DNA of 64,000 nt from Chitinophagaceae bacterium (lineage in GTDB: Bacteria > Bacteroidota > Bacteroidia > Chitinophagales > Chitinophagaceae). The notes under the pieces are model-generated. The model did no database searches, was not told the origin of the DNA, and saw only the letters and a program-made list of their open reading frames with translations. The position numbers were made by a program, and so were the translations under genes. The stretch covers positions 156,258 to 220,257 of the forward strand of contig JAMLGT010000007.1 in the NCBI GenBank assembly GCA_023957755.1, given 5' to 3'. This document shows, one piece after another, positions 42,730 through 51,553 of the stretch (position 1 is the first letter of the stretch; each line of letters opens with the position of its first letter).

Positions 42730-45090
42730 ATGTTTCGCAACTACCTTATAACGGCAATTCGCAGCCTGAAGAAAAGTTTTTCCTTCAGCATCTTAAATAT
42801 TTCCGGGTTAGCCATCGGCATCGCCTGTGCCGGGCTTATCTTCTTATGGGTAAAAGATGAACTCACCTTCAACGACTATTTCAACAATAAAGAAAATATT
42901 TATAAGATTCTGAACAGCCAGACATACGATGGCAACACATTTGTCTTTAATTCTACCCCCGGGCCTCTTTCAGCAGGTATCAGAGAGGAAGTTCCCGGAA
43001 TAAAAAACACATCAAGGGCCAGTTGGAAAATGACCAAGCCTTTCACCAAAGGCGACAACTCCATCAATGCGGAAGGCATGTTTGTGGACCCTTCGTTTCT
43101 GCAAATATTCCGATTACAGTTTGTAGAAGGAAGTCCTGCAAGTGCGCTCAGTGACCTGAAAAGTGTGGTTCTCACAGAAAAAATGGCAAAGAACCTCTTT
43201 GGCAATGAAAACCCACTGGGCAAGGAATTACGGACTGAGAAAAATGAATTATTTAAGGTAACGGGTATCATTAAAGACATCCCCAAAAACACTTCATTCT
43301 CATTTCAGTGGCTGGCGCCGTTTCAGAACTTTGAAAATGAAAATGAGTGGCTGAAACAATGGGGCAATAATGGTGTACTGACCTTTGTAGAAGTTGCACC
43401 CGGAGCTAACATCAAAAATATGAATACCCAGCTCTACGATTTTCTGAAATCCAAAGGGCCTAATTATATTTCCAAATTCTCCATTTATCCTATGTCACGC
43501 TGGCGCCTATACGACCAGTTTGATAATGGCAAAGAAATAGAAGGAAGCATCAAATATGTAAGACTGTTCAGCATCATCGCATGGATAATTCTGATCATCG
43601 CCTGCATCAATTTTATGAATCTCTCCACAGCGCGTTCCGAAAAACGTGCCCGCGAAGTAGGCGTAAGAAAAGTGTTGGGCGCCGGAAAAGGAAGTCTGCG
43701 ATTTCAGTTTCTTTCTGAATCCATCCTCATGGCATTTATGGCTACCATCATTGCAATTATCGTAATTATCCTGACTCTCCCCTCTTTCAACAATCTTGTG
43801 CAGAAGCAGCTGACATTGTCTGCCACAGACTGGACTAATTGGGTAGCGTTTATTTCTTTTGCAATCATCTGTGGTCTTCTGGCCGGCAGCTACCCTTCTT
43901 TTTACCTGGCTTCTTTCAATCCGGTAACTGTACTCAAAGGCACGAAGATGAAAGAGAGGGGTGCCGGATTTATCAGAAGGGGATTAGTGGTGCTTCAATT
44001 TTCAGTTTCTATTTTTCTGATTATCGCTACCATCGTCATTTACCAGCAAATACAACATCTGAAAGACCGCGATTTGGGATTTAATAAAAGCGATCTGGTG
44101 TATATGCCCTTACAGGGAAATATGAAAGAAAGTTTTCCGGCAATCAAAAATGAACTGATGCAAACCGGAGTCGTGGCCGATGCGGGAATCGGCAGCAATG
44201 CTGTGCTGAATTATGGTTCTAATACCGGGGATTTCACCTGGAAGGGAAAAGATCCGAACAAACAGATACTCATTACAATTTCTTTTGTCAACTCCTCATA
44301 CATTCCCACAATAGGATACCAATTGAAAGAGGGAAGGAATTTTTATGAAAACTCAGCAGCCGACAGCACCAATATTATTATTAATGAAACGCTGGCCAGG
44401 ATGCTGAATACAAAAGAAGTGCTGGGCTCACAAATCTATCGTGATGAATCAGAACCATTAACGGTCGTGGGAGTAGTAAAAGACTTTGTGTATAACGACT
44501 TTGATGCCAGCCCGGCACCTCTTATCTTTTTCAGTGACCCGTCCGAAGCTGCTACGATGGTGGTACGGATCAATGCAAACCAGCCTATTCAAAAAGCGGT
44601 GAATGATATCACTTCGGTAATACGAAAAATGAATCCGGGATATCCGGCTGAAGTGCAATTCATTGACACTGATTTTGACAATTTCTTTGAAACAGAATCC
44701 CTCATTGGCAAATTGGCCGGAATATTCTCAGTACTGGCTATCGTTATTTCCTGCCTTGGGCTATTAGGCCTATCCGCCTACACTGCCGAAAGAAGAACCA
44801 AAGAAATTGGTATCCGAAAAGTATTGGGAGCCAGCACAGGAAAATTGGCCACCCTGCTCAGCAAAGATTTTTTGAAATTGGTAGGCATCTCATGCTTAGT
44901 AGCCTTCCCACTTGCCTGGTGGATAATGAATAATTATTGGCTGAATGAATACGATTACAGAATTACCATATCGTGGACAATATTTTTAGCCGCAGGTGCT
45001 CTGGCAATACTCATCGCCTTACTGACGATAAGTTTTCAGGCTGTAAAAACAGCAGTGGCCAACCCGGTGAGGGCGCTGAAAGCAGAGTGA
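42730..45090 (+). CDS. FtsX-like ABC permease 1
   Basis: 786 residues with the duplicated FtsX layout: TM1 (about 17-40), a periplasmic MacB-type domain (45-280), three membrane helices (285-400), a short cytoplasmic part, TM5 (about 425-445), a second periplasmic domain, and three helices to the end. The first coupling segment is ACINFMNLSTARSEKRAREVGVRKVLG (split around residue 290-317) and the second is RRTKEIGIRKVLGAS (about 688). It ends in NPVRALKAE, a tail slightly different from the other seven. First permease after the ATPase, so the natural partner of ATPase and adaptor. Confidence 0.9.
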   Translation: MFRNYLITAIRSLKKSFSFSILNISGLAIGIACAGLIFLWVKDELTFNDYFNNKENIYKILNSQTYDGNTFVFNSTPGPLSAGIREEVPGIKNTSRASWKMTKPFTKGDNSINAEGMFVDPSFLQIFRLQFVEGSPASALSDLKSVVLTEKMAKNLFGNENPLGKELRTEKNELFKVTGIIKDIPKNTSFSFQWLAPFQNFENENEWLKQWGNNGVLTFVEVAPGANIKNMNTQLYDFLKSKGPNYISKFSIYPMSRWRLYDQFDNGKEIEGSIKYVRLFSIIAWIILIIACINFMNLSTARSEKRAREVGVRKVLGAGKGSLRFQFLSESILMAFMATIIAIIVIILTLPSFNNLVQKQLTLSATDWTNWVAFISFAIICGLLAGSYPSFYLASFNPVTVLKGTKMKERGAGFIRRGLVVLQFSVSIFLIIATIVIYQQIQHLKDRDLGFNKSDLVYMPLQGNMKESFPAIKNELMQTGVVADAGIGSNAVLNYGSNTGDFTWKGKDPNKQILITISFVNSSYIPTIGYQLKEGRNFYENSAADSTNIIINETLARMLNTKEVLGSQIYRDESEPLTVVGVVKDFVYNDFDASPAPLIFFSDPSEAATMVVRINANQPIQKAVNDITSVIRKMNPGYPAEVQFIDTDFDNFFETESLIGKLAGIFSVLAIVISCLGLLGLSAYTAERRTKEIGIRKVLGASTGKLATLLSKDFLKLVGISCLVAFPLAWWIMNNYWLNEYDYRITISWTIFLAAGALAILIALLTISFQAVKTAVANPVRALKAE

Positions 45091-45092
45091 TA

Positions 45093-45223
45093 TTAGTTGA
45101 GAGTTGAGAGTTGAGAGTTGAGGGCGGTGAGTGGGTTAGAGAGAGTGAGAGAAGTGAGAGGATGAGAGGGTGAGAGGGTGAGAGGGTGAGAGGGTGAGAG
45201 GGTGAGAGGGTGAGAGGGTGAGA
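45093..45223 (+). repeat. Minisatellite: TTGAGAG and GAGAGGGT tandem repeats
   Basis: After the permease 1 stop come four copies of a 7-bp unit (TTGAGAG), then at 45164-45223 about 7.5 copies of the 8-bp unit GAGAGGGT. Strand-biased, G-rich and non-coding. Copy number is likely to vary by slippage. Confidence 0.85.
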
Positions 45224-45292
45224 ATAGGATAAAAGATAAAAGTAAAAATTAAAAAAAATGGGACACAAAAGAAAGGATTTATATAACGCCAA

Positions 45293-45364
45293 TCAGATCA
45301 AAATTAATTTTATGCCTTTGGCCTTTTTAAAACCTGTGTTCGCTACAAAACTAAATCCATTCAT
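45293..45364 (-). pseudogene. Remnant of a PIN-domain toxin
   Basis: A 23-codon open frame begins at an ATG that overlaps the antitoxin end by 14 bp. It starts MNGFSFVANTGF, resembling the first strand of PIN toxins (typically ...LDTN...), but the catalytic Asp is missing and the frame stops after 23 residues. The rest of the toxin gene is replaced by the minisatellite. It is best seen as the truncated partner of the antitoxin next to it. Confidence 0.4.
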
Positions 45365-45518
45365 CCCTTATCTTTTTCTGGTAAGACATGCCTTTCAAGC
45401 CCCTTTTGAGTTTCCCAAAATGCTTGCGAAGTGTTTTCCTCTTCCCCTCATTGGAAATGATGGCAAGAGCTTCCTTAACCTTCTCTTTAGTAACGGGCTT
45501 CTTAATTTCAATTATCAT
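45351..45518 (-). CDS. Small antitoxin-like protein, orphaned
   Basis: 55 residues: MIIEIKKPVTKEKVKEAL followed by RKHFGKLKRGLKGMSYQKKIRDEW. The pattern (N-terminal strand, basic middle, and a WxxxxRDEW-like end that overlaps the next gene) is that of short antitoxins found before PIN toxins in Bacteroidota. A longer open frame on the + strand (45258-45671) covers the same region but has no recognisable content. The toxin is decayed, so the antitoxin may be a relic. Confidence 0.6.
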   Translation of the reverse strand: MIIEIKKPVTKEKVKEALAIISNEGKRKTLRKHFGKLKRGLKGMSYQKKIRDEWI

Positions 45519-45686
45519 ATATCAAATATAACCGAAATAATTGCTAATCTAAAGATTGAAGTCATAAACTTTTTCCATAAGATGGGCCTAAATCAGGAAG
45601 TTGAATTTCAATTCTTATGGAACATAATACCTGAACGAAAAATAAATTCAATCAATCATTTTGTAAGATAAAAATATTGGAGAAAA

Positions 45687-48065
45687 ATGCTTAGAAATTA
45701 TTGTAAATCCGCATGGCGGAATCTGACTAAGAATAAAGCGTTTTCGCTCATTAATATTCTTGGATTAACCATTGGCATTACGGTCTGTATGATGATATTC
45801 CTGTTTATCATGAATGAATTCAGCATGGATAATTTCCATAAAAACGGTAATAATATCTACCGTGTCATGCGAAACTTTAAGCATGATGGAAAGTCTTCAG
45901 CAGTAGCTTATTTATCGGGCCCTTATGCACCAGCCTTACTGAATGATTATAAGGGAGAAATAAAGAAGGCAGTACGCGTCATTCAAAATGACAATCTTGT
46001 AACAGTGGGCGAACGCGCCTTTCATGAAAAAAAAGTGCTTGATGTGGATTCCGGATTCTTTGACCTGTTTACTTTTCCACTGACTTATGGTAATCCATCT
46101 GATGTACTGAAAGACCCGAAGAGTGTAGTGCTGACAGAGACAACTGCAAGAAAGTATTTCGGCAGTGCACAGGATGCTATGGGAAAATTGATCACGCTTG
46201 ACAAGAAACTTCCTTTAAAAGTTACCGGTATTGCCAGAGATGTGCCTTCCAATTCTCATCTCACCTTTGATATGGTTGTTCCCTTAGATAATTATAAGGA
46301 TGAACAAATCATGAATAGATGGCTTAGCAATGGCCTTTACACATACATAGAACTGGATGCACACACTACGCAGGCTCAATTAGAAAAACAGTTTCCTGCA
46401 TTTATGGAAAAATATATGGGCAGTGATATGCGAAAATATGGTTTTGACTTTTCTCTTTCACTCACACCCATAAAAGATATCTATTTTGAAAACTCAGCAT
46501 TTGACGGCGTAAAACATGGAGATAAAACAGTCGTATATATTTTCCTATCTATAGCCATACTCATACTCCTGATTGCCTGTATCAACTTTATGAACCTTTC
46601 CACCATACGCGCAGTGGATCGTTCAAAAGAGGTGGGGCTTAGAAAAGTACTGGGGGCATTACGTGAAAGTCTCATCTGGCAATTTATAGGCGAATCCGTT
46701 TTGCTGGTTATTATTTCGTGTGCAATCGCTGTTGCCTTACTAACATTGGTTATGCCCTGGTACAACCAGTTGCTTGGTTACTCACTGGTTGTTTCGTGGG
46801 CTTCATGGCCAATATGGTTTTTCTTGGCAGGTACTATTGTAGTAGTAGGCCTTTTAGCAGGTAGTTATCCTGCATTTGTACTGTCAGCATTTTCACCGAT
46901 ACAGGCTTTAAAAGGCAAGCTCAAGATGGGTAAAGGAGGAGCCACACTCAGGCAGGTATTGGTAGTAGTACAATTCAGCATTTCTGTTTTTCTGATTGTA
47001 GGTACTATCGTTATAACCCGGCAAATGAATTACGTAAAAAATAAACAGTTGGGTTATAATAAAGAACAGACCCTGATAGTACCAATTGACAATCATGAAA
47101 TTTTCAAGAACATGAATTCCTTTAAGGCCGACCTGCAAAACCAAAGTGGTATTCAGTCGGTTTCATTAATGTCTGGTGCCCCGGGTGGCTTTTTTGATAT
47201 GTACACATTTGATGTGGAGGGCCATAGCGAAAAAATGAATGCCAATACTGAATTCGCAGATTTTGATTTTGTAAAAACGCTGGGACTAAAAATTATCGCC
47301 GGAAGAAACCTTTCTTCACAATTCCCAACCGACAGTACCGATGCGGTTTTGATCAACAAAACTGCCGCTGCAAAGTTTGGTTGGACACCGGATCAGGCCA
47401 TTGGTAAATGGATACAAAATACAGCACGGGATTCGGCCAGGCGGTATGTGGTAGGTGTAGTGGCTGATTTCAATTTTCAATCACTAAAAGAAAATATCAA
47501 TGCCTTGGTAATATCGCCCGCGATGGACAGGCGGATAGTATTGGTAAAACTTCAGGCCGGAGAAATGCAATCAGGACTTGGTATTGTGAAGAAAGAATAT
47601 GCGGAAGCTGCTCCGGGATATCCTTTAGAATATAAATTTTTGGATAATCAGTTTGACGAAATGTATAAAAAGGATATACGCCAACAAACTATATTATCCG
47701 TGTTTGCCATACTGGCCATTATTGTGGCGTGCCTGGGTTTGTTTGGCCTCGCATCATTTTCCGCTACAAAAAGATTCAAGGAGATTGGGGTAAGAAAAGT
47801 GCTGGGCTCATCCGTTCAGGGCATTGTGTTGTTATTGACCAAAGATTTATTGAAACCCGTGATCATCGCCACCTGTATTGCAATGCCAATTGGTTATTGG
47901 GCAATGAACAAGTGGTTGCAAAATTTTGCATACAAAATATCTGTGAATGGGTGGGTGTTTGTGTGGGCAGCACTAATTACTTTTTTGATAGCGCTGCTAA
48001 CAGTGAGTTTGAAAGCCGTACAAGCAGCAAGGGCTAATCCTGTGAAGAGTTTGAGGACGGAGTGA
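45687..48065 (+). CDS. FtsX-like ABC permease 2
   Basis: 792 residues, same two-half layout as permease 1. TM1 lies in INILGLTIGITVCMMIFLFI. First coupling segment: NFMNLSTIRAVDRSKEVGLRK (about 300), second: KRFKEIGVRKVLGSSV (about 694). TM5 follows LRQVLVVVQFSISVFLIVG. Ends in NPVKSLRTE. It is separated by only 35 bp from permease 3, with no hairpin between, so these two are very likely one transcript. Upstream lies the decayed toxin-antitoxin module. Confidence 0.9.
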   Translation: MLRNYCKSAWRNLTKNKAFSLINILGLTIGITVCMMIFLFIMNEFSMDNFHKNGNNIYRVMRNFKHDGKSSAVAYLSGPYAPALLNDYKGEIKKAVRVIQNDNLVTVGERAFHEKKVLDVDSGFFDLFTFPLTYGNPSDVLKDPKSVVLTETTARKYFGSAQDAMGKLITLDKKLPLKVTGIARDVPSNSHLTFDMVVPLDNYKDEQIMNRWLSNGLYTYIELDAHTTQAQLEKQFPAFMEKYMGSDMRKYGFDFSLSLTPIKDIYFENSAFDGVKHGDKTVVYIFLSIAILILLIACINFMNLSTIRAVDRSKEVGLRKVLGALRESLIWQFIGESVLLVIISCAIAVALLTLVMPWYNQLLGYSLVVSWASWPIWFFLAGTIVVVGLLAGSYPAFVLSAFSPIQALKGKLKMGKGGATLRQVLVVVQFSISVFLIVGTIVITRQMNYVKNKQLGYNKEQTLIVPIDNHEIFKNMNSFKADLQNQSGIQSVSLMSGAPGGFFDMYTFDVEGHSEKMNANTEFADFDFVKTLGLKIIAGRNLSSQFPTDSTDAVLINKTAAAKFGWTPDQAIGKWIQNTARDSARRYVVGVVADFNFQSLKENINALVISPAMDRRIVLVKLQAGEMQSGLGIVKKEYAEAAPGYPLEYKFLDNQFDEMYKKDIRQQTILSVFAILAIIVACLGLFGLASFSATKRFKEIGVRKVLGSSVQGIVLLLTKDLLKPVIIATCIAMPIGYWAMNKWLQNFAYKISVNGWVFVWAALITFLIALLTVSLKAVQAARANPVKSLRTE

Positions 48066-48100
48066 GTAATTGGTAATTGATAATTCGTAATTGAATAACC

Positions 48101-50530
48101 ATGTTTAAGAATTATTTTAAAATCGCCATCAGGAATCTTTGGAAAAGCAAAGGATTTACTCTTATCAATATCGCCGGCCTGGCCATAGGCCTATCGTGTT
48201 TTATCCTCATTGCCCTGTATGTGGTAAATGAATTGGGTTATGACCGTTTTTATCCCAATGCGGAGCGGATATATCGTGTAGATGCTGACATAAAATTTGG
48301 AGGAAACGAATTGAGACTATGTGTTAGCAGCGACCCAATGGGCGCCACTTTGAAAAAGGATTACCCGCAGGTAGAAGATTACACCCGTATTTATGCAAGT
48401 GAAGGAAGCAAAATCGTCAGGAAAGGAAATGATTATATTAATGAAGAAAAAATTGTGTACGCTGATTCTACTTTCTTTAATCTGTTTCCTCAAACAGTTC
48501 TATCAGGCGAAACCCAAACAGCTTTGTTTGAGCCCAACACTGTGGTAATTTCTGAAACAGCGGCAAAAAAATATTTTTCAACCACTGATGCTTCGGGTAA
48601 AACAATTGAGATTGATAAAAAACCTTTTAAAGTCACTGCTGTAATAAAAGATATGCCACGCAATTCGCATTTTCATTTTGACTTTATCATGTCTATGAAG
48701 AATGTGGATTATCAATGGAATAGTTTTCTCAGCCACAATTTCCATACGTACATTTTATTGAGGCCGGGCACCGACTATCATGCTTTTGAAAAAAACTTTA
48801 CCCAGGTACTGGAACAACACGTGTTTCCACAGGCAAGCCAGCTCATATCGGGTCTTACCACTATGGACGAATTCAGGAAAGCAGGTAATATGCTGAATTA
48901 TTCACTGATGCCACTCACAAAAATTCATTTATACAGCCAGCGTTATCCGGAACTGGAAGCAAATGGTAACATTCAGTACGTCTATATTTTTAGTGCCGTC
49001 GCATTATTTATTTTACTAATTGCCTGCATCAATTTTATGAATCTATCCACCGCACGCAGTGTGAGTCGTGCCAAGGAGGTAGGCATCCGGAAAGTACTTG
49101 GTACCAGGAGAAAAAATCTGATATCCCAATTCCTTTCTGAATCCACATTGATGGCGCTCATTTCTTTGACACTCGCTATTGTTATTACCTATTTTGTTTT
49201 ACCTGCATTTAACGATATCGCAGCTAAGTCTATGCGCATTAGCAGCATTTTCAATCCCACATTTTTACCCTTCCTTATTGCACTGCCATTTATCGTCGGA
49301 TTATTAGCAGGACTGTATCCAGCATTTTTTCTTTCAAAATTCAAACCGGTATCTGTATTAAAAGGAAAAACCAATGCAGGATTTAAGAAAAATACGTTGC
49401 GCAGCGGATTGGTGGTTTTTCAGTTTTTCACTTCCATTGTATTGATCATTGGAACCATAATAATATACAAGCAACTACATTATATTCAAACGACCAACCT
49501 CGGCTTCAACAAGAACGAGGTACTGATCATTGACGGCGCATGGGCATTGAATAAAAATGATGAGATATTTAAAAATGAAGTGTTGAAACTGCCGGGTGTG
49601 GAAAGCGCCACTATGAGCGGATATATTCCGGTAAACTCCTCCAGAAGTGATAACACCTACTCCAGAGATGCTACCATGAATCAAAAAAATGCATTATCCA
49701 TGCAAACATGGAAGGTGGATTATGACTACATCCGCACAATGGGAATGCAGATTATCAAAGGAAGAAATTTTTCAAAAGACTTCGGCACTGATTCATCTGC
49801 TGTTATTCTAAATGAAACAGCAGTAAAGGTCTTAGGATTTGACAACCCGATTGGAAATAAAATTTATCAAAACTTTCCAGGCGGGGCCGGTTCTGTGATG
49901 AAGGTCTATACTATTATTGGAGTTGTAAAAGATTTTCATTTTGAATCCTTACGTAATAACATTTATCCGCTGGGATTGTTTCTGGAACATAATAACACTA
50001 TTATGTCATTTAGGCTAAACACAGCCGAAGTAAAACCATTAATAGCACAAATTAAAAATAAGTGGACAGCGTTGGCACCGGGTATGCCTTTCAGTTACCG
50101 GTTTATGGATGAAGCATTCAACAATATGTACCGTTCCGAACAGCAGGTAGAAAAAATTTCAATCACATTTGCCATCCTGGCAATTCTTATAGCCTGCCTT
50201 GGATTATTTGGATTGGTTACCTATATGGCGGAGCAACGCACAAAAGAAATCGGTATCAGAAAAGTATTAGGAGCCAGTGTAGGCCAGGTTATAGGAATGC
50301 TTTCATTAGATTTCTTAAAACTTGTATTGATTGCATCGCTTATTGCTTTTCCGGTTGCCTGGTGGGTGATGCATCGGTGGCTGAATGACTTTGCCTATCG
50401 GATAAAGATTGACTGGTGGGTGTTTTTGATAGCCGGGGTTATTGCTTTGCTTATAGCACTGACAACAGTAAGCGTTCAGGCAATCAAAGCAGCGATGGCT
50501 AATCCGGTGAAGAGTTTGAGGACAGAGTGA
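48101..50530 (+). CDS. FtsX-like ABC permease 3
   Basis: 809 residues. TM1: FTLINIAGLAIGLSCFILIA. Coupling segments NFMNLSTARSVSRAKEVGIRK (about 310) and EQRTKEIGIRKVLGASVGQV (about 711). The first periplasmic domain is about 15 residues longer than in permease 1. Ends in NPVKSLRTE. The stop is followed by the same G-rich tail sequence (GAGGAGAGTTGATAGTTG) found after permeases 5 and, in part, others, showing that homology extends past the coding region. Confidence 0.9.
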   Translation: MFKNYFKIAIRNLWKSKGFTLINIAGLAIGLSCFILIALYVVNELGYDRFYPNAERIYRVDADIKFGGNELRLCVSSDPMGATLKKDYPQVEDYTRIYASEGSKIVRKGNDYINEEKIVYADSTFFNLFPQTVLSGETQTALFEPNTVVISETAAKKYFSTTDASGKTIEIDKKPFKVTAVIKDMPRNSHFHFDFIMSMKNVDYQWNSFLSHNFHTYILLRPGTDYHAFEKNFTQVLEQHVFPQASQLISGLTTMDEFRKAGNMLNYSLMPLTKIHLYSQRYPELEANGNIQYVYIFSAVALFILLIACINFMNLSTARSVSRAKEVGIRKVLGTRRKNLISQFLSESTLMALISLTLAIVITYFVLPAFNDIAAKSMRISSIFNPTFLPFLIALPFIVGLLAGLYPAFFLSKFKPVSVLKGKTNAGFKKNTLRSGLVVFQFFTSIVLIIGTIIIYKQLHYIQTTNLGFNKNEVLIIDGAWALNKNDEIFKNEVLKLPGVESATMSGYIPVNSSRSDNTYSRDATMNQKNALSMQTWKVDYDYIRTMGMQIIKGRNFSKDFGTDSSAVILNETAVKVLGFDNPIGNKIYQNFPGGAGSVMKVYTIIGVVKDFHFESLRNNIYPLGLFLEHNNTIMSFRLNTAEVKPLIAQIKNKWTALAPGMPFSYRFMDEAFNNMYRSEQQVEKISITFAILAILIACLGLFGLVTYMAEQRTKEIGIRKVLGASVGQVIGMLSLDFLKLVLIASLIAFPVAWWVMHRWLNDFAYRIKIDWWVFLIAGVIALLIALTTVSVQAIKAAMANPVKSLRTE

Positions 50531-50828
50531 GGAGAGTTGATAGTTGTGGGGTGTGTGTGGTGGGTTGTTTGTGGTAGGTTGTGCGTTGTGGGTGGTGAGA
50601 GTGAGAGAGGTGAGAATAGATTGATGGGGATTTTGGAGATTGGTTAAGATTGATGGAGATTGTTATAGATTGATGTGGTGTGATGAACAGAATTAAATCC
50701 TTTGTGACCCTTTGTGTCTTTGTGCCTTCGTGGCATAAAGTAACCAGAGCACAGAGGAGTAATGAAGAGCAGAGGGTATTGAGAAATAATAGTGGATGGC
50801 AAAAGATTTTAACTCATTGATAATTTAA
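50531..50828. other. Spacer after permease 3: G-rich tail and one CACAAAG-type repeat
   Basis: It contains a GTGGG/GTTGT-rich stretch (50540-50610), GATTGATGGAGATTG-like repeats, and at about 50700-50745 a unit (CCCTTTGTGTCTTTGTGCC, then TTCGTGGC) that is the reverse complement of the repeat family before permease 1. No gene is visible. Confidence 0.6.
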
Positions 50829-51242
50829 TCAAAATTTCATGTCTAAAAAATCACTTGCATTAACAATGGGTACTTCTCTGAAAGGATGCAGCATAAGCAG
50901 ATCACTATCACCGGTGATAATGCAGGAGGCTTTGGCTGCTACAGCAAGTTCAAGAAACTTGTTGTCTTTGGGGTCTCGGCACGCAGTGATTGTTTCTTTA
51001 GTGAAAAAATATTCTGCATTTAAAGTGATACGACCTATTGTCCTCCATTTCTCTTCATCGTTTAAGAAGTACCTGTCAAATTTTTTTCTGAATAATACCT
51101 CAATAAATTCATTCATTGTGGCATTTGAGAAGGTTAGTTTTCCCAGGATGATTGCTCTGTCCAATGCTTTGGCAGTAGTGGTTCCACCTATCAGAGATGC
51201 ACTGACCAAACCGTTTGTGTCAAAAACGAAAAGACTACTCAT
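50829..51242 (-). CDS. PIN-domain toxin of a type II toxin-antitoxin pair
   Basis: 137 residues. FVFDTNGLVSASL opens with the first catalytic Asp of the PIN fold. NATMNEFIEVLFRKKFD supplies Glu residues, DPKDNKFLELAVAAKAS the next acidic pair, and IITGDSDLL the last Asp. These are the four acidic positions of a Mg2+-dependent RNase in the family of putative PIN toxins. It follows the antitoxin with an 8-bp overlap. The pair is on the minus strand inside an otherwise + strand array. Confidence 0.85.
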   Translation of the reverse strand: MSSLFVFDTNGLVSASLIGGTTTAKALDRAIILGKLTFSNATMNEFIEVLFRKKFDRYFLNDEEKWRTIGRITLNAEYFFTKETITACRDPKDNKFLELAVAAKASCIITGDSDLLMLHPFREVPIVNASDFLDMKF

Positions 51243-51459
51243 CCTTCAGGATTTCCTCAAGAATTTCTTCTGTCAATCCACGTTCTTTCATTGTACTGCG
51301 AAGTCCTTCCAGATACTTCAAAAATTCTTCTTTGGAATCTGTAAGCTCCTTTGCAAGAATAATATTCACTTGTTGAGAAACCTTATCCCTTTTCTGCTGG
51401 GAAGTGTACCGCCATCTCCTGGCAATATCCTCATCTACTTCAATAACTATCCGTTCCAT
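51235..51459 (-). CDS. Antitoxin of the PIN pair
   Basis: 74 residues: RIVIEVDEDIARRWRYTSQQKRDKV resembles the strand-helix DNA-binding start of small antitoxins, and the acidic helical tail (TMKERGLTEEILEEILKDE) fits a toxin-binding region. The overlap with the toxin gene and antitoxin-first order support the call. It is not related to the orphan antitoxin at 45351. Confidence 0.75.
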   Translation of the reverse strand: MERIVIEVDEDIARRWRYTSQQKRDKVSQQVNIILAKELTDSKEEFLKYLEGLRSTMKERGLTEEILEEILKDE

Positions 51460-51553
51460 TTTTATAGATTTTATTGCTTCCCAAATCTACAAAATATTGA
51501 AAAGAAAGAACAGTGCCTGATTTATAACTTCTGATTAAAACTAATTATTAAAA

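Noticed and set aside
45258..45671. 137-codon open frame on the + strand
   Set aside because: It covers the antisense antitoxin gene, begins in low-complexity sequence and has no recognisable domain; the minus-strand reading with an overlapping toxin start is better.
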